A stretch of 64,000 nucleotides of DNA from Pachypanchax playfairii (GCA_006937955.1 SSNP01000080.1:247196-311195); one strand, 5' to 3'; shown: positions 30,460-42,669, counted from the first letter of the stretch. Translations and numbers: made by a program. Notes: generated by a model not told the origin, from the sequence alone.

Positions 30460-33400
30460 GTGAGTGATGGCTCATTGTTTTGCTTTTTCCTCACATCATG
30501 AGTGCAAACTTAAGATGTCTTAAGAGAATTGGCATATGGAGAAAAAAATCTTCCTTGATTTCCAACTCAGACTCACACACCACAAATGCTTTTCAGTGTA
30601 CACCTGTCCTCACGGTGCCAATTAATAAGACACATTTTCTGAATTAATTAATCTTTTGTGTCTTAACGAGGGCCAAACTTAGCAACTGCTTTAGTTTTTG
30701 GGCTGCTTCCTCTTTTTTTTTTTTTTTTAACTAAATAACTGTACTTGAAGACTAGGATGACAACTTGTGGTTGTAGTTTATTTACCGACTCCCTCTGCTG
30801 AAAGCACCTTTAGGTAGAACAGAGATTTTGTGGATATTTGTATTCTTAATTTTCTTTTGTCTTTTGGATTATTGTGAGTGTGTAGCTAATCCGTCACTGT
30901 AGTTTCCACTTTATCCCTAGATCAGTTTTAAACAGTCAAATTATTTCAATGAGAATAAGTTTAAAAACAACAGATAAAGGATACCTCTTCTTAGAGTTCA
31001 GTAGAATATAAATGTAAGTTTTCTTATTGTGTGCATGAATTATAAACCTATTTATTCTGAAGTGTAAATCATTAAGTAAATTCTAATGTGAAAATTAATG
31101 AATAAATCTATATTTAAATCAATGGGGCTGAGGGACGAGCTTTCTAATGATGTCACACATCATTTTCTGGTTTGTATGAGGGTGAAAACATCTCGGGCTC
31201 TCAGTCATTTTGGCTGGGCCTCACAGTGTTTCACTGCACGCTCGCTTGAATTTTAATTAGATCCCATTCAGCGACTCACACAACTTGGTGAACATCTTGG
31301 CTGTGACACAGCAGAGATGACGGTTCTATTTGGTTCCAGTCCAGCAGCTTCTTTCTCAGACTTATGCTTTTTTTTTTTCAGTTACATGCCCCTTTTGTTT
31401 GAACTTCTTTGGATAAATCTCCAAACACAAATTAATATTTGGTTTAGTGTCCCCTGATGAAAAATTAGAGGGAAATAAAACCCTGACTTGGTTTGTTCAG
31501 TAATTGCTGTGAAAGGCTGAAAATATATATTTTACTGTAGAACGTAACGCAACTTGTTTTCTTCATTTTTCATTGTCTTTCCAGGATTATTCATGAGGAT
31601 GGTTACTCAGAGGAAGAGTGTAAGCAGTACAGAGCAGTCGTCTACAGCAACACGATCCAGTCCATTATGGCTATCATCAAAGCCATGACCAACCTCAAGA
31701 TCGAATACGAGGAATCTGCCAGATCAGTAAGTAGTTTTCACTGGATTATTCTCAGTGACTGAAACAGATGCATGAAATTATCATAGGAATATTAGACTTG
31801 TTTGATTTTATGGACTTTTTCCAGTTGAAAATGTAAAGTTTTTTAAATTGTAGACAGGTTACAGTTCTCCTTTGTAGGGGAAAAAGTTGTTAATGCTCAT
31901 AACAAGCCTGCAGGATTTATACATTAAAAATACTGTGTATTTATAATTATTATCTACTGAAATCGCTGTCTCTATCAACAGTGTATCAGTTATAACAAGC
32001 TGTCAAGTTCTACATCAAAGTCAATTAAAACAGACAACAGAAGATAATTGCACTTTTTCACAGGCCAATATCACCAAGAAAAATATTTGTATTCAACTGG
32101 TTTACACGTGTTTGCAAGTAAATAATCTTTAACCTTATTTTAATGTTGAAAAGAAGCTTTTTAGTTGCTTTAAGTTTGGACAGAGCAGCAAAACAGGCTG
32201 CGATGAACTTAAAGGACAGTTCAGATGTTTTAAAATGAGTTTCTGTGAAATGGTTAAGTGTAATATTTTAGCTGTTGTAGACTGATCTCTGAACAGCCTC
32301 AGTTTGGAGAAAGAGAGATCAGTTCTTACAGGACTGATTCTAAAACAAAAGTAGATTGTCACAATTACAGTTTACCTGATCAACCAGGCCCTCACGTCTT
32401 TGACAGAATACTTTAGAAAGACGTGAGGGCCTGGAGCTGAACCGCTGTCTCTCAATTTCGAAGGCGGGCTTAGCCAGTTAAGAGAGAACCAATCACAGAA
32501 ACCTGGAAGTGACGCAACATATGTGACGCTAAAGCGGATACACGCGAGGCGGAACAAAAACAAAAGGTTTAGCGAGCGGAGCCGTAATGGTAGCTACAGA
32601 GCCATGTTTAATGGAGGAGAAAAGACCAATATTAATGACAGTTGTCGCTTTTGTGTCAAAAACTTGTGAATACGAGGTGTCATTGCACACTCGGTTCAGG
32701 TATTTGACCGCCCCAAGCAAACACTGTGCAAACACAGAAGTAAACACTTGATCCACAGCCGAGTCTGCCATGTTGAATGTTCTGCTCTGGGTGGAAACGC
32801 CAGTTCCGTGTTTTCAGGATGACGCACAACAACGGTGATATGTAATTGGTCCGACCTAAAATTTGACGCGGAAATGATTGGGTGCGGCTCCGGTGTCAGA
32901 CCCTTCTGCATTTGAACATAATGCAGGAGAGGATCTGATTGGTCAGGCTAAATTACAGTGTGACACAGTTGTTCTTGAGAATGCTGCTTATAAACCTTTT
33001 AAACTGCCTTTGATTTCACATTCATCTGTTAATTTAACAGAAATTTTACAACCTTTGTGCTTTGAGCTGCTATGAGTTACTGCAACTATCTGGTTTCTGC
33101 TGATATTAACTCTTACAAAAACTCTAAATAAAATGTTTTTTATAAAATATTAGCATGAACTGTAAGGACATATTTGCGATTCGTAATTTTAAGCTGGTAT
33201 AAATGTGTTTAGTAACATGTTTTGCTCTGACGAGCTGTTAGCTCATCAATCCAGTCAGACCTAAACTCAATGAAGTGTTTGTGTTGATGTCTGACTGTCT
33301 ATATGTGACTTATTCTGCACTGCTGTAACACAATGACCTTCTCTGACTCAGTAACATCAATATAAAGTTGGTAGAATAATTTATTTTTCTATCAGCCTGT

Positions 33401-36400
33401 TTTATAATGTAGAGTTTGTGTCGTAAATGCATTAAGATCTCCATCTTTACTGTTCAGTGGTCTAGAGATGTACCAGATTCTTTCTGTTTTAAGGACGTCC
33501 ACATGGGAACCTTTAGTATTATTACAGGATTTAATTATTTGGAAATCTCAAACATTAAAGGGCCCCATGTGGTACGTTAGTTGTGTTAACCTGCTGTGAG
33601 CTGCAGCTGAGGGTCCAGTAATGGTTAACCAGTACGTGGAAGTCTGCCCTCCATAGCCAACATCAAAAGTTTCTGTACGTCATTGTCCGGTGATAAAAAC
33701 AAAAGGTCATAGAGGTGCAGATTTCATGGTGCTGGTCAGTAAGCTGCTGCAGCTTTTATTATACTTTTATTACTGTACAAACAAAGGAGACTGTTTCACC
33801 TGTCAGAACCTGATCTTAATGTGTTGGACACACAAAAAGGAACATAGTTTGTGGTTAAAAAAAACTCAAATGTCTCGGGTTTAACCAAGTAGTAACATGG
33901 TGTGTTTATATGAAAACAAAGGCCTCAGAGGCTTTATTGTTTTATTTACAGCTTCATTTCAAGCCCTCTGATTGGATCATCATCATGACTAAATCTCATA
34001 AACAATCTGTTCTTACTTCTGTCTTCTGTTCTTTACCTGTCAAAGCTACTTGTATAAAGTTTGTACCTAAAGTATCTGAATGAGATTACAGCACCACATG
34101 TCTGTAAACTGTCAGATAACAAACAGCCAGTAAGTTAAAGTCCTTTCAGTGTTTGTAGTGTCATTTTAGTCTAATGATTACACACTCCTACAATGCATTC
34201 TGGGATTTTATTACAGAGAAGAAACTGTTTCTGTGTGGGGGTGCTATAAATTTTAATGATGCCACTGTTCTATAAATAAAACAAAAGGTTTGTGAACCTT
34301 TTTATTATGTGATATACTGTATCTGATGTGTGTGTGTGTGGATTTTCTCCTCAGAAAGATGCTGAACTGCTGTACTCACTGACTGGAGTTGCAGAGGAGC
34401 AGGGCAACTTTCCAGATGACTTGTCTAATATCATCCAACGACTGTGGGCTGACGGTGGCGTCCAGAATTGCTTCACACGGGCTCGGGAGTACCAGCTCAA
34501 CGACTCTGCAGCCTAGTGAGTCCTGCAGAAACATAAAATAACAGCAAGAGATTTCAAGTGGATCATACGATCATTTCTTATAAATGGCTGAAATCTGCTT
34601 TAAAAAGTATCCAGTTTATTTACATTTTTCTCTTGCTAAATAATTTATTCTAGTTTCTATAAACTAAATATACTAGAACTTCAGCTTACTGCAGGTAAGA
34701 TGCTAACTACTTTTAATCACGCTGTAAAAGAAAAAAATCATACTTATCCCTTTAAAAATCTCTTTAGAAAAGAACTGAGTATCTTAATTTTCACCCACCT
34801 GACCACATGAATGGTTTGACTGAATGTTGGAGCTGCTGCGAGTCATCTGACAGTGTTTCCTCCTTTAAAGAGTATTCAGTATACTCAGAGTTAATGATAA
34901 GCTCCTTTTCTTATTAGAGAAATCCTCCATCTTTTATCACAGCTGCCTCTTCCTTCATGGCTCTCGGGTAAAAACCCTCCTCACCTCGTGTTTGAAGAAA
35001 GATGGATGTTTTGTTGCTGCTGCTGCTTTTCAAAGTGTTGATAATCAGTGCAATCAGTCTCAACCTCTCTGTTATAGTCTGAGTACCTGAATGACTCCCG
35101 CCGTGTGATTTGTTGGCCGTGTTGTTCTCGTGTCTGTGTAACAGTGGGAGGTGAACGTGAGACTCTGCTGGTGAAAAGGTTATCTGTCTAACACCTCAGA
35201 GAGACACTGGAACAGAGAATAGAATCCTGATGCTTCTTCCATCAATTCGTCGGATAATTTGGATATTTTTACACTTCAGCGTCTTTCTGTCGGAATATAA
35301 AGTAATGAAGAGATTTCTCTGCAGTTTTGATCTTCCAGGAAGAGTGAATTTATAAAAACATGTAGTTTGTGTTGTCTTGTACAGTCGTAACTTTTCCGTC
35401 GTTGCTTCACGGCTGACGAGAAACCTGGAAACATTCTGTAAACACAGCCTTGCATTTAGCACCAACGGGGACAGAAGACAATGCACAGTGTTTCATCAAG
35501 GTTTTCTAGAGTGCTGAAGGAGGAGGATGATATAAGGGAGGACTAAATGAGTCTGGCACTGGAACTTAATTCTTGTCTGAGCACCTGATGAGAGCCAGAG
35601 AAAAGGAAGGGAATAAGTGAGAGGAAGAAGCACTGACCTCTGATCTGATCCAACCTCACACGACTTTGATCAGATCAGAGGAAAAACGAGGAGAAGTGGC
35701 TATGTGTAGAGAAATGAATGGATTTGAAACGTATCTATGGAACAAGCTGCATCTGTGTCTATAGGAAGAAACTTTCCTTGTAGTGTGATTGTTCTGCCTG
35801 TTTCCTTCTATAAGTGAACAAACGACTGAAACAGCTGCTGTGTAGACGATAAAACCACCTTTCTCAGGGGACGATGATTAAACCGCCCGACATGAGCCGT
35901 GAATTCTTACTGTGAAGGCTAATGCGTTAGCACTGAGTAATAGAGTTTTGGTTTTATTTACACACATACAGTCCTTTAATGTAGCCAAATCCTTGTTAAA
36001 AATACTAGAACTACATGAGGAGTTTCTTCCAGCTGTGTGTGTTTAGTCATGAACATATAATTCATTTTTTGATTTTAAATTTTGTTGTTCATCAACATCA
36101 TAAATATACTAATTACACTAATAAACTCCATTTAATCATGTAATGCTGTTTAAATAAAAGTACTAGACATTAGAACATGAGTATAAATACTGTTAAAGGC
36201 AAAGTTTTTACACCTTTTTATGCAAATTCTGTTTTTTTTTTTGTTTTTTTTATAATTTAAGTGGTTTAATATGAATAAATCAGCTTTTCATATGTAGTTT
36301 CATATAGTTTTTTTTTTACATTTTTATTCTGATTATAAATCATTATTTTTATTTGTTTGATTTTCATGATCTTGGAGAAACAAACAGGACTTGCTGCTGC

Positions 36401-39094
36401 TTTTTATTCCATCACAGCTCAGTAAAACATGCGATAACTCCAGTCAACAAAATAAAATCTAAAATGTTTGTTTTTTCTAACAGCTACCTAAATGACCTGG
36501 AGAGGATAGCCAAGTCAGACTACATCCCCACACAGCAAGATGTGCTGCGGACTCGCGTCAAGACCACAGGCATCGTGGAAACACATTTCACCTTCAAGGA
36601 TCTGCACTTCAAGTGAGATTACTTTCACTCTTTTTGCTCCCAAAAAACTTTCAAGCTTCAGATTAAACTGGATGGTGAAGTTCAACATGTCATTTCACGA
36701 TCTGATGGTCAGAGTCTTTCAGAAGGGAGACGGTAAGCTGCCCATTCAAAGTTTCAAGATTCACTTCAGAACATCTGGAAAAGAGTTCCATCTAATCTGT
36801 TGAGGTGCACTGATCACCTGTCTAGTTTCCTTAAACATTTAAAGATCAATAAAAAACATTGTTAGTCACTGATGAAAGTAAAAACATAATGTGTTTAAAA
36901 AGAAAAGTTGTTATATTTGCACATCTTGGGACATTCCTGACCGTATTTCATCAATAATGTTTGTCATCCAGTGATTGTTCCAAAACATCATTATGTTTGT
37001 GTTCTTATGAATCATGTTTTTATATTTGCACAACAGAAAACAGATGCCTGTTTTTGCCTCCCCACAATAGCTCCTCTTCTTGGAAATTCTGAATTTATTG
37101 GAACTTATTTTTCTGAGGTTATTCTAATGATGCAAAATGTTTTTAACCCAAACAGCTCGTTTTATCCAAAACAGTACACAACAAACAGGAAAGTAACATC
37201 ACAGTGATCCTCTGACTCGAGGTAAAACCGCTGGTCTCACACAGCTGATAGATATCATTAATAAGACCAGCTGATTTTTCTCACCTCAACCTAAAACCTT
37301 TTAATCTGATCACAGCATGTGCACTGCTGTGTGTAATCTAGAGTCATTTGTGAATAGGAGCTGGTGAAGGCCTGATATATTTATGTGCGGCGGCCTCTTT
37401 ATTGATGCACTGTGATATATATATATATATATAGTGTGGCTTGTGTAAACAGTGATGGAAATGGGTGCTCTGCTGAGGTAAACTGTATAAAGTGTGTCAC
37501 AGACTTACAGTGGGCGCTGCTTACTCAGCCTCCAGCCAGTCATCTGTGAGCGTGCAGAGTGCACCACATTCTGCAAACGCCCTCAGGAGTGTGTGTCGCT
37601 AACACACTCCACCTTTATCTATGACGTGGGCTGCTGTTTAGTATTTCCAAGTTCACTCTACATTCATAAATAAGTTAGATAATAAAGACCAACCTGGAGC
37701 CGTCATGTCTCAACATGTCTCAAGTGCTACTGTTACCACAGCAACGGCACCCAGTAAAACTCAAGAAAATGACCTTAAGGAAGGAAGTGTTGTTTTTCTG
37801 CTCTTAGTCTATATAAACATCTTTATGTTTATTGTCCTGCAGGATGTTTGACGTCGGCGGTCAGCGTTCAGAGAGGAAGAAGTGGATCCACTGCTTTGAG
37901 GGCGTTACAGCCATCATCTTCTGTGTAGCCATGAGTGCTTATGACCTGGTTCTGGCAGAAGATGAGGAGATGGTGCGTTAAGGATCCTCCTTTGAGTTCA
38001 ATCAAGAAATATGTGCATTTCCATGTGATGTTTGTTCTCTAATGATCTCATCTCTTCGTGTGTGTGTGCCTGTCGCCACCAGAACCGGATGCACGAGAGC
38101 ATGAAGCTGTTTGACTCCATCTGCAACAACAAGTGGTTCACAGAGACGTCCATCATCCTGTTCCTCAACAAGAAGGACCTGTTTGAGCAGAAGATCGCCC
38201 AGAGCCCCCTCACCATCTGCTTCCCCGAGTACACTGGTACAAATACAGCTCACAGTCCGCTGATTATTATTTACACCCATTTAGATAATGAATTGTAGAG
38301 GAAACTCTGACACCAGAGGAGAAGGATCAGTTCTATGATTTCATTCAATGTGGCTTTTAAAAGGTCTTTATCTCATCAGTCTAGGTCAATGCTAGCTAAA
38401 CGTTAGCTGCATAGCTATATAAAATGGTACTTTAACTAGCTAACACATCTGATAATCAGACCCAGTTTTATATCTCATGTGTTTTATAATCCTTTAAGTC
38501 TCAGAGAAAAGTTGCTATCTGATATATGAACGATACAGTCCAACATTTACAGCTGATCTCAAAGTAATTCCACTGTTTCAGATCAGCTGATGGAAGTTTT
38601 TCCTAAACTGTTTTTTTTTTTTAGCCTTAAATAAACATCAACACATTTCTACTATAAAAACTAAACACTATGAAAATTAGCAAAAATATAAACAGACCTA
38701 ACAGAAAGACATGCTCAGATCATCTTATTTCAATTTAAACTGTTTTGGAGGAAAATTTAAAAAAGATTTTATCCTAATAGTTTGAGAAATATTTGATCAT
38801 TTTCTTCTCTTCAGTTTGCTGCTCTATTGTTGTAAAACTTGAGTTTTTTATTCATGATAGAAGCTTTCAGAGGTTAAAAATAAGAAACTTTTGTGTCTCT
38901 CAGGCGTCAACAAGTATGATGAGGCTGCAGCTTACATCCAGACCAAGTTCGAGGACCTGAACAAGAAGAAGGACACAAAGGAGATCTACACCCACTTCAC
39001 CTGCGCCACTGACACCAAGAATGTGCAGTTCGTGTTCGACGCCGTCACCGATGTCATCATCAAGAACAACCTGAAGGACTGTGGCCTTTTCTAA
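30417..39094 (+). CDS. gnai2: G-protein alpha-i subunit (gnai2), coding exons 2-8; exon 1 not found in window
   Basis: This gene encodes the GTP-binding alpha subunit of heterotrimeric Gi. At the inner plasma membrane it couples GPCRs to inhibition of adenylyl cyclase. Coding exons are 30417-30459, 31585-31726, 34355-34515, 36484-36612, 37843-37972, 38083-38236 and 38904-39094, all with GT-AG junctions and consistent phase. With the family's 118-bp first exon the total is 1068 bp, or 355 residues plus stop. That is the GNAI2 length; GNAI1 and GNAI3 have 354. Visible motifs in that numbering are P-loop GAGESGKS 40-47, switch-I RTRVKTT with Arg179 and Thr182, DVGGQ with Gln205, NKKD 270-273, TCAT 325-328, and the C-terminal CGLF with pertussis-toxin-target Cys352. 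SAYDLVL, CFPEYTG and NKYDEAA favour GNAI2 over GNAI1 or GNAI3. The helical domain in exon 4 is the most diverged part. The N-terminal myristoylation/palmitoylation signal would be in the missing exon 1. The a or b fish duplicate cannot be assigned. Confidence 0.95.
30460..31584 (+). other. gnai2 intron 2
   Basis: A 1125-bp intron, AT-rich with a poly-T run near 30712-30728. Nothing else is recognised. Confidence 0.85.
31585..31726 (+). CDS. gnai2: gnai2 exon 3 (142 bp)
   Basis: Encodes residues 54-101, the linker and the first helices of the helical domain (IIHEDGYSEEECKQYRAVVY onward). The HEDGYSEEEC sequence matches GNAI2 rather than GNAI1. The acceptor is tttccag and the donor gtaagt, ending in phase 0. 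Confidence 0.95.
31727..34354 (+). other. gnai2 intron 3 with repeat-derived insert
   Basis: A 2628-bp intron. Around 32190-32400 it contains dispersed-repeat-like sequence. A perfect hairpin follows at 32384-32434, and about 32435-32960 is a CpG-richer stretch unlike the rest of the locus, with several CCAAT/ATTGG motifs. This looks like a decayed mobile insertion, but no boundaries or coding remnant could be proved. The minus-strand frame at 32529-32771 has no recognised domain. Confidence 0.7.
32384..32434. repeat. Perfect 18-bp inverted repeat (hairpin), 15-nt loop
   Basis: The arm at 32384-32401 (ccaggccctcacgtcttt) is the exact reverse complement of 32417-32434, separated by a 15-nt loop. 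It sits at the boundary between repeat-like AT-rich sequence and a CpG-richer insert in gnai2 intron 3. Confidence 0.9.
34355..34515 (+). CDS. gnai2: gnai2 exon 4 (161 bp)
   Basis: Encodes residues 102-155, the core of the helical domain, ending in REYQLNDSAA plus two bases of the next Tyr codon. At 161 bp it is one codon longer than the GNAI1/3 exon, as expected for GNAI2. The start (KDAELLYSLTGVAEEQGN) departs from the mammalian ADDARQLFAL-type sequence. The donor tagtgagt places TA of the split Tyr codon before gtgagt. Confidence 0.95.
34516..36483 (+). other. gnai2 intron 4
   Basis: A 1968-bp intron with poly-T runs near 36232-36250 and 36310-36318. No other feature recognised. Confidence 0.85.
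36484..36612 (+). CDS. gnai2: gnai2 exon 5 (129 bp, switch I)
   Basis: Encodes residues 155-198, including DYIPTQQDVLRTRVKTTGIV. Arg179 (GTP hydrolysis; the cholera-toxin-type site arginine in Gs) and Thr182 (Mg2+ contact) are both intact. The acceptor is aacag and the donor gtgaga. Confidence 0.95.
36613..37842 (+). other. gnai2 intron 5
   Basis: A 1230-bp intron with a short (AT)n stretch near 37412-37432. No other feature recognised. Confidence 0.85.
37843..37972 (+). CDS. gnai2: gnai2 exon 6 (130 bp, switch II)
   Basis: Encodes residues 198-241. MFDVGGQRSERKKWIHCFEG covers the G3 motif and switch II with catalytic Gln205. It reads AMSAYDLVL, where mammalian GNAI2 reads ALSAYDLVL; the SAY form separates it from GNAI1/3, which have SDY. 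The donor is gtgcgt. Confidence 0.95.
37973..38082 (+). other. gnai2 intron 6
   Basis: A short 110-bp intron with donor gtgcgt and acceptor ccaccag. Confidence 0.9.
38083..38236 (+). CDS. gnai2: gnai2 exon 7 (154 bp, guanine-specificity motif)
   Basis: Encodes residues 242-293 with the NKKD motif (270-273) that recognises the guanine ring, followed by LTICFPEYTG. CFPEY rather than CYPEY is the GNAI2 form. The minus-strand frames overlapping this exon are shadows. Confidence 0.95.
38237..38903 (+). other. gnai2 intron 7
   Basis: A 667-bp AT-rich intron with a poly-T run near 38611-38622. Nothing else recognised. Confidence 0.85.
38904..39094 (+). CDS. gnai2: gnai2 exon 8, coding part (191 bp with stop)
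   Basis: Encodes residues 293-355. It includes the TCAT motif (325-328) and the receptor-contacting C-terminal helix ending NNLKDCGLF, with Cys352 four residues from the end, the ADP-ribosylation site of pertussis toxin. The stop TAA is at 39092-39094. The exon continues as 3'UTR to 39120. Confidence 0.96.
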
Positions 39095-40145
39095 AACATC
39101 ATTTCAGAGAAAGTATCAAGGTGAGATGAGGTAGTTTAACTAGCGCTCATAACTCGGACCTGTCCATATGATCCAGCATGTGAGATTTAACTGATCTGAA
39201 TCTGTTTCTGTGTTTTAGATTACTTGAACAGTTCTGATGACCAAGACTGAGGAATCTAACACAAATTACAAATGACTGCACTGTCCATCCACAGTTTCTG
39301 CTTTGATCTGCTTTTTATAAAAAAAAAAAAAAAAAGAAATTAAATGACTGAAAACTTGACAAGCCTCGCAGAATTTCACCGATCACTGATCAAGATGTTC
39401 ATGTCGTCGACTCTCTGGGCTTTGGACACACAAAGGCAAAAAGAAAAAAAAAAAATCATGTATTCTATTTTTGTTCTTTTTTTTGTTCTTTTCAACTATT
39501 GGAGGAGGGAAAGTAAACTTTTTTTTATATATAAACGCATAAATTTTACTTTTAGATTCTGATGCTCAAATGATAAACCTTTTAATCACTTAAAACGTCT
39601 GTTTTTTTTAAAGCTTTGAAACACAGAAAAATAAGATTAATCAAAGGAAAGTGCTTTTTTTAAATGACGTTTACATCAGTTCATCCTTCATAGCCAAACG
39701 GTGTATTGTTGTGCATGATTTCACGTGGCCAATATTAGCTCTGTAGCCTGCACAAATTATCTAACATTCCTACAAACTGATTTTAAAAAAGGAAAGAGAA
39801 AAAAAAACATGACTTCAGCTGACTTTTGACTAATTCTAACATATATTTAAAGTATTTGTGTTCCTAACTTTTTGTCACTCTATAGAACCTTTTCTGTCTG
39901 TTCAGGTTTGTTTGTGCATTTACTTCTGTTTACAAACATGATTTCTGTCCTGTGGGTGTGCACCTAAGGTTTTCTTCCATTTTTTATTTCCAATCTTCAA
40001 TTTAAAGTCTTTTTTCAGTCTTTTGAAATATGGTAGATTATTAATGAGTTAAGCAAATGTTATTCAGGAAGTTTTTGGTAAATATTAAAATGCTTTAAAG
40101 GTCCTCTATGAGTTAATTTAAATAAAAGTAGAAATCACCATGCAG
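39095..40145 (+). other. gnai2: gnai2 3'UTR, split by a short intron
   Basis: After the stop, the exon runs to 39120 and is followed by a 98-bp intron (39121-39218, donor gtgaga, acceptor ttttag). A terminal UTR exon then starts at 39219. Human GNAI2 likewise has a last non-coding exon, which supports this reading. An AATAAA polyadenylation signal lies at 40121-40126, so cleavage is expected around 40140-40150. The UTR is A/T-rich with several poly-A and poly-T runs. Confidence 0.7.
40121..40126 (+). terminator. gnai2: gnai2 polyadenylation signal
   Basis: Canonical AATAAA about 1.0 kb after the stop codon, followed by T/GT-rich sequence, as expected for a cleavage site. Confidence 0.6.
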
Positions 40146-40171
40146 TTTGGTTTTTCTCTTTTTGTTGCATC

Positions 40172-40220
<49 letters not shown>

Positions 40221-42669
40221 TTTAAATCTGTGTTTGTTGCGACAACATAATTTATTAATCCCCAAAGAGAAATTAGACATGAAATGAATCGGAGGAGGTC
40301 AGGAAGAAAACAGCTTAGTTAGGAACAAATTTATTACTTAAGTTCAACATTATAGTGAGTATTATCTTAAATATATTGACTAGATAAATCTATAAACCTG
40401 TCAGAAACCCATTAGTGCCTGTTGATTTACATTAACCACTAAAAATGAATTAGTCATTCTGGACGATAAGGAGAAATTTTTCTGTAACGTGTAAAAATCC
40501 ACACAAGCTTTACTGATTCTCAATTCAATGTTTTATTTCAAATTAATTTTATTTCATTTTTTTTTTAAATTTTAGATGAAACTTGGGTTTATATCGCTCA
40601 GTGTAAAACTTGCACAGGCTGACATCGCCATCTAGTGGATGTTGCATCAAAAGACATTCCCAGGGAAAAACATTGGAATAACTTTAATCTATAAAACACA
40701 ACACGGTCTTTGGATGTTTAAATGATGTTCAAGCAGGTTTGTGGCGTCCATGTTTTCTTTAGGTGGTCAGGCAACGTTCCAAGTTTCTACATGATGAGCA
40801 GGACCTCGCTATGGAAAAAATACATGTAAATTCAACAATTTATTGGAGAAGCCAGTCTGTTTCTTTCCTGTTGATAAGATCGATATGAAACTTTATATTT
40901 ACAATCTTGCCTGAGCTGATCAGAGTGTCGAGCGGCTCTTTGATATAAATGTTAAAGAAACTTCTTAACGCGGCGAACCGAACACGGAATCAGCCTGTCA
41001 GTTCATTTCACACTGATACTGATTCACAGACTGAATAAAACATGTTGATGTTAAACTTGATTCACAGCTAAGCTGCAGAGAGATGTTGCTGCATGTTCTG
41101 TGTTGGTTAACTGTGAAATCATAAAACATGTTATTGTGGAGCAGCATGCAACTCTGATGAGTTAATAGAAGCTGGAACTGACGGCTTCACTGGCTGTGAG
41201 AGGTGAGTTTGGTTAACAGTGTGTGATCAAGGAGACGGAGCATGAATCACATGTAACTTCTCACAGAAACTCCAGAAATAGGAAATATTTTCTCTTATCC
41301 AAGCCTTATGCTGATGCAGGAGAGACTTTAGTGAAAGATGTTTAGCTTTAAATCACCAGACATGCAGCAGCAGCTGTGTTATAACTAAATCGTGTCTGTA
41401 GATGGCGCTGCAGTTCTGTCTCTGGACTCAGGTACCTTGGTGAAGTGTTCCTCAGTTCATGTGGAATATTTCAGGATTATAAATATTATTTCAGGCTTTC
41501 CAAACAAAAGGCATTTTCAGAGAGCTTAAAATAGTTTGTTTGCTGTTGTTGTCGTCGCTAATGGAGGTAATTTCAAGAAAACATCAGAATAATATCTGCA
41601 AAGTGTTTTTTTTATTGATATTTGGTCTTAAGAGCTGTACCTTACATGTAGGTCTAAAATAACAGAACAGAAAAACACAACTAGATAATAAATGTTTTTG
41701 TTAATGATTCTGACTCATTACGGCTAAAACAACTCAAACCCTGTAACATCTGGGCCAGTTTGTATAAACAAAACCACCTTTATGATTATAAAATAGAATA
41801 AATCAGTGTAATTTTGAGGATTTAATTCATATTAACGAGTTGGGGACTGAAGAGGAGAACTTTTATTTTGGAAGGTCACAGGTTGGATTGAGGAAGAACT
41901 TCTGCCAAATGACTATTTGTGTAACAGTTTTAGCAGGATTGTGTGTTTTATGTGGAAAAAAAAGAAAAGGGGAGCTCAACACAAATTCCACCTGAAAAAA
42001 AACTTGACACATTTACATTTATTTTACATGTTAATCTGTTTTACATTGATGTTGGGGCTGTCACATGTAAATGCTGAATTGAATGTAAAGACAACTCTGC
42101 ACATAAACAGTGGCCCATCAGACCTGGATTCCCCTAAAACCTTCAGGCATTTGTTGAATTTGCATCAACATTCATTCTCTGATTAGTGTCAAACGACCGT
42201 TAGGGGTGCAGGCTCAAAGCTCATTTAGGGTGCAGATTCTTACATTTGGATCAGTGCATTTGTTTACACCCTGTGGTTTACAGCAGCTGTAATAAAGGAT
42301 TCAGCTTGCTAAACATGGGAAGGTTATGTTTAGTTTGGGTATGAATGGTCTAACTTGTGTTTTACAAAGATTTAGTGCATCCAATTGTGTTAAAATAAGC
42401 TGCAGCTTAGATGTACAAATTCAGATTTGAACATTTACTAAATTTGAAGATATTCGAACTGTCTTTTGCAGTATGTTGATTTATTTAGTTTAGATGTTTT
42501 GATAAAATCTATATAATTTTCTTACCTTGTTTTAAACCAAACAAGTAATTTACAGGAATATAAAAATTATTACAGTCAATGACTAATAATTCAATTCCAA
42601 TTCAAACAGACTTTATTAATCCCTGAAGGTAAATGAGATGTTGCCGTAACCCAGTGTTTCTTCACAAAG
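40146..42669. other. Intergenic region between gnai2 and the minisatellite
   Basis: Contains an (AT)n microsatellite at 40174-40212. Two short matches to the dispersed tttattaatccc motif lie at 40251 and 42612. A small-repeat-like phrase (cgccatctagtggatgttgc) occurs near 40626. No gene is recognised. The 89-codon frame at 41917-42186 has no identifiable domain. Confidence 0.5.
40174..40212. repeat. (AT)n microsatellite
   Basis: About 19 AT repeats followed by a poly-T tract, just beyond the expected end of gnai2. Confidence 0.95.

Noticed and set aside
38002..38280. Minus-strand frames over gnai2 exon 7
   Set aside because: Shadows of the strongly conserved plus-strand exon.
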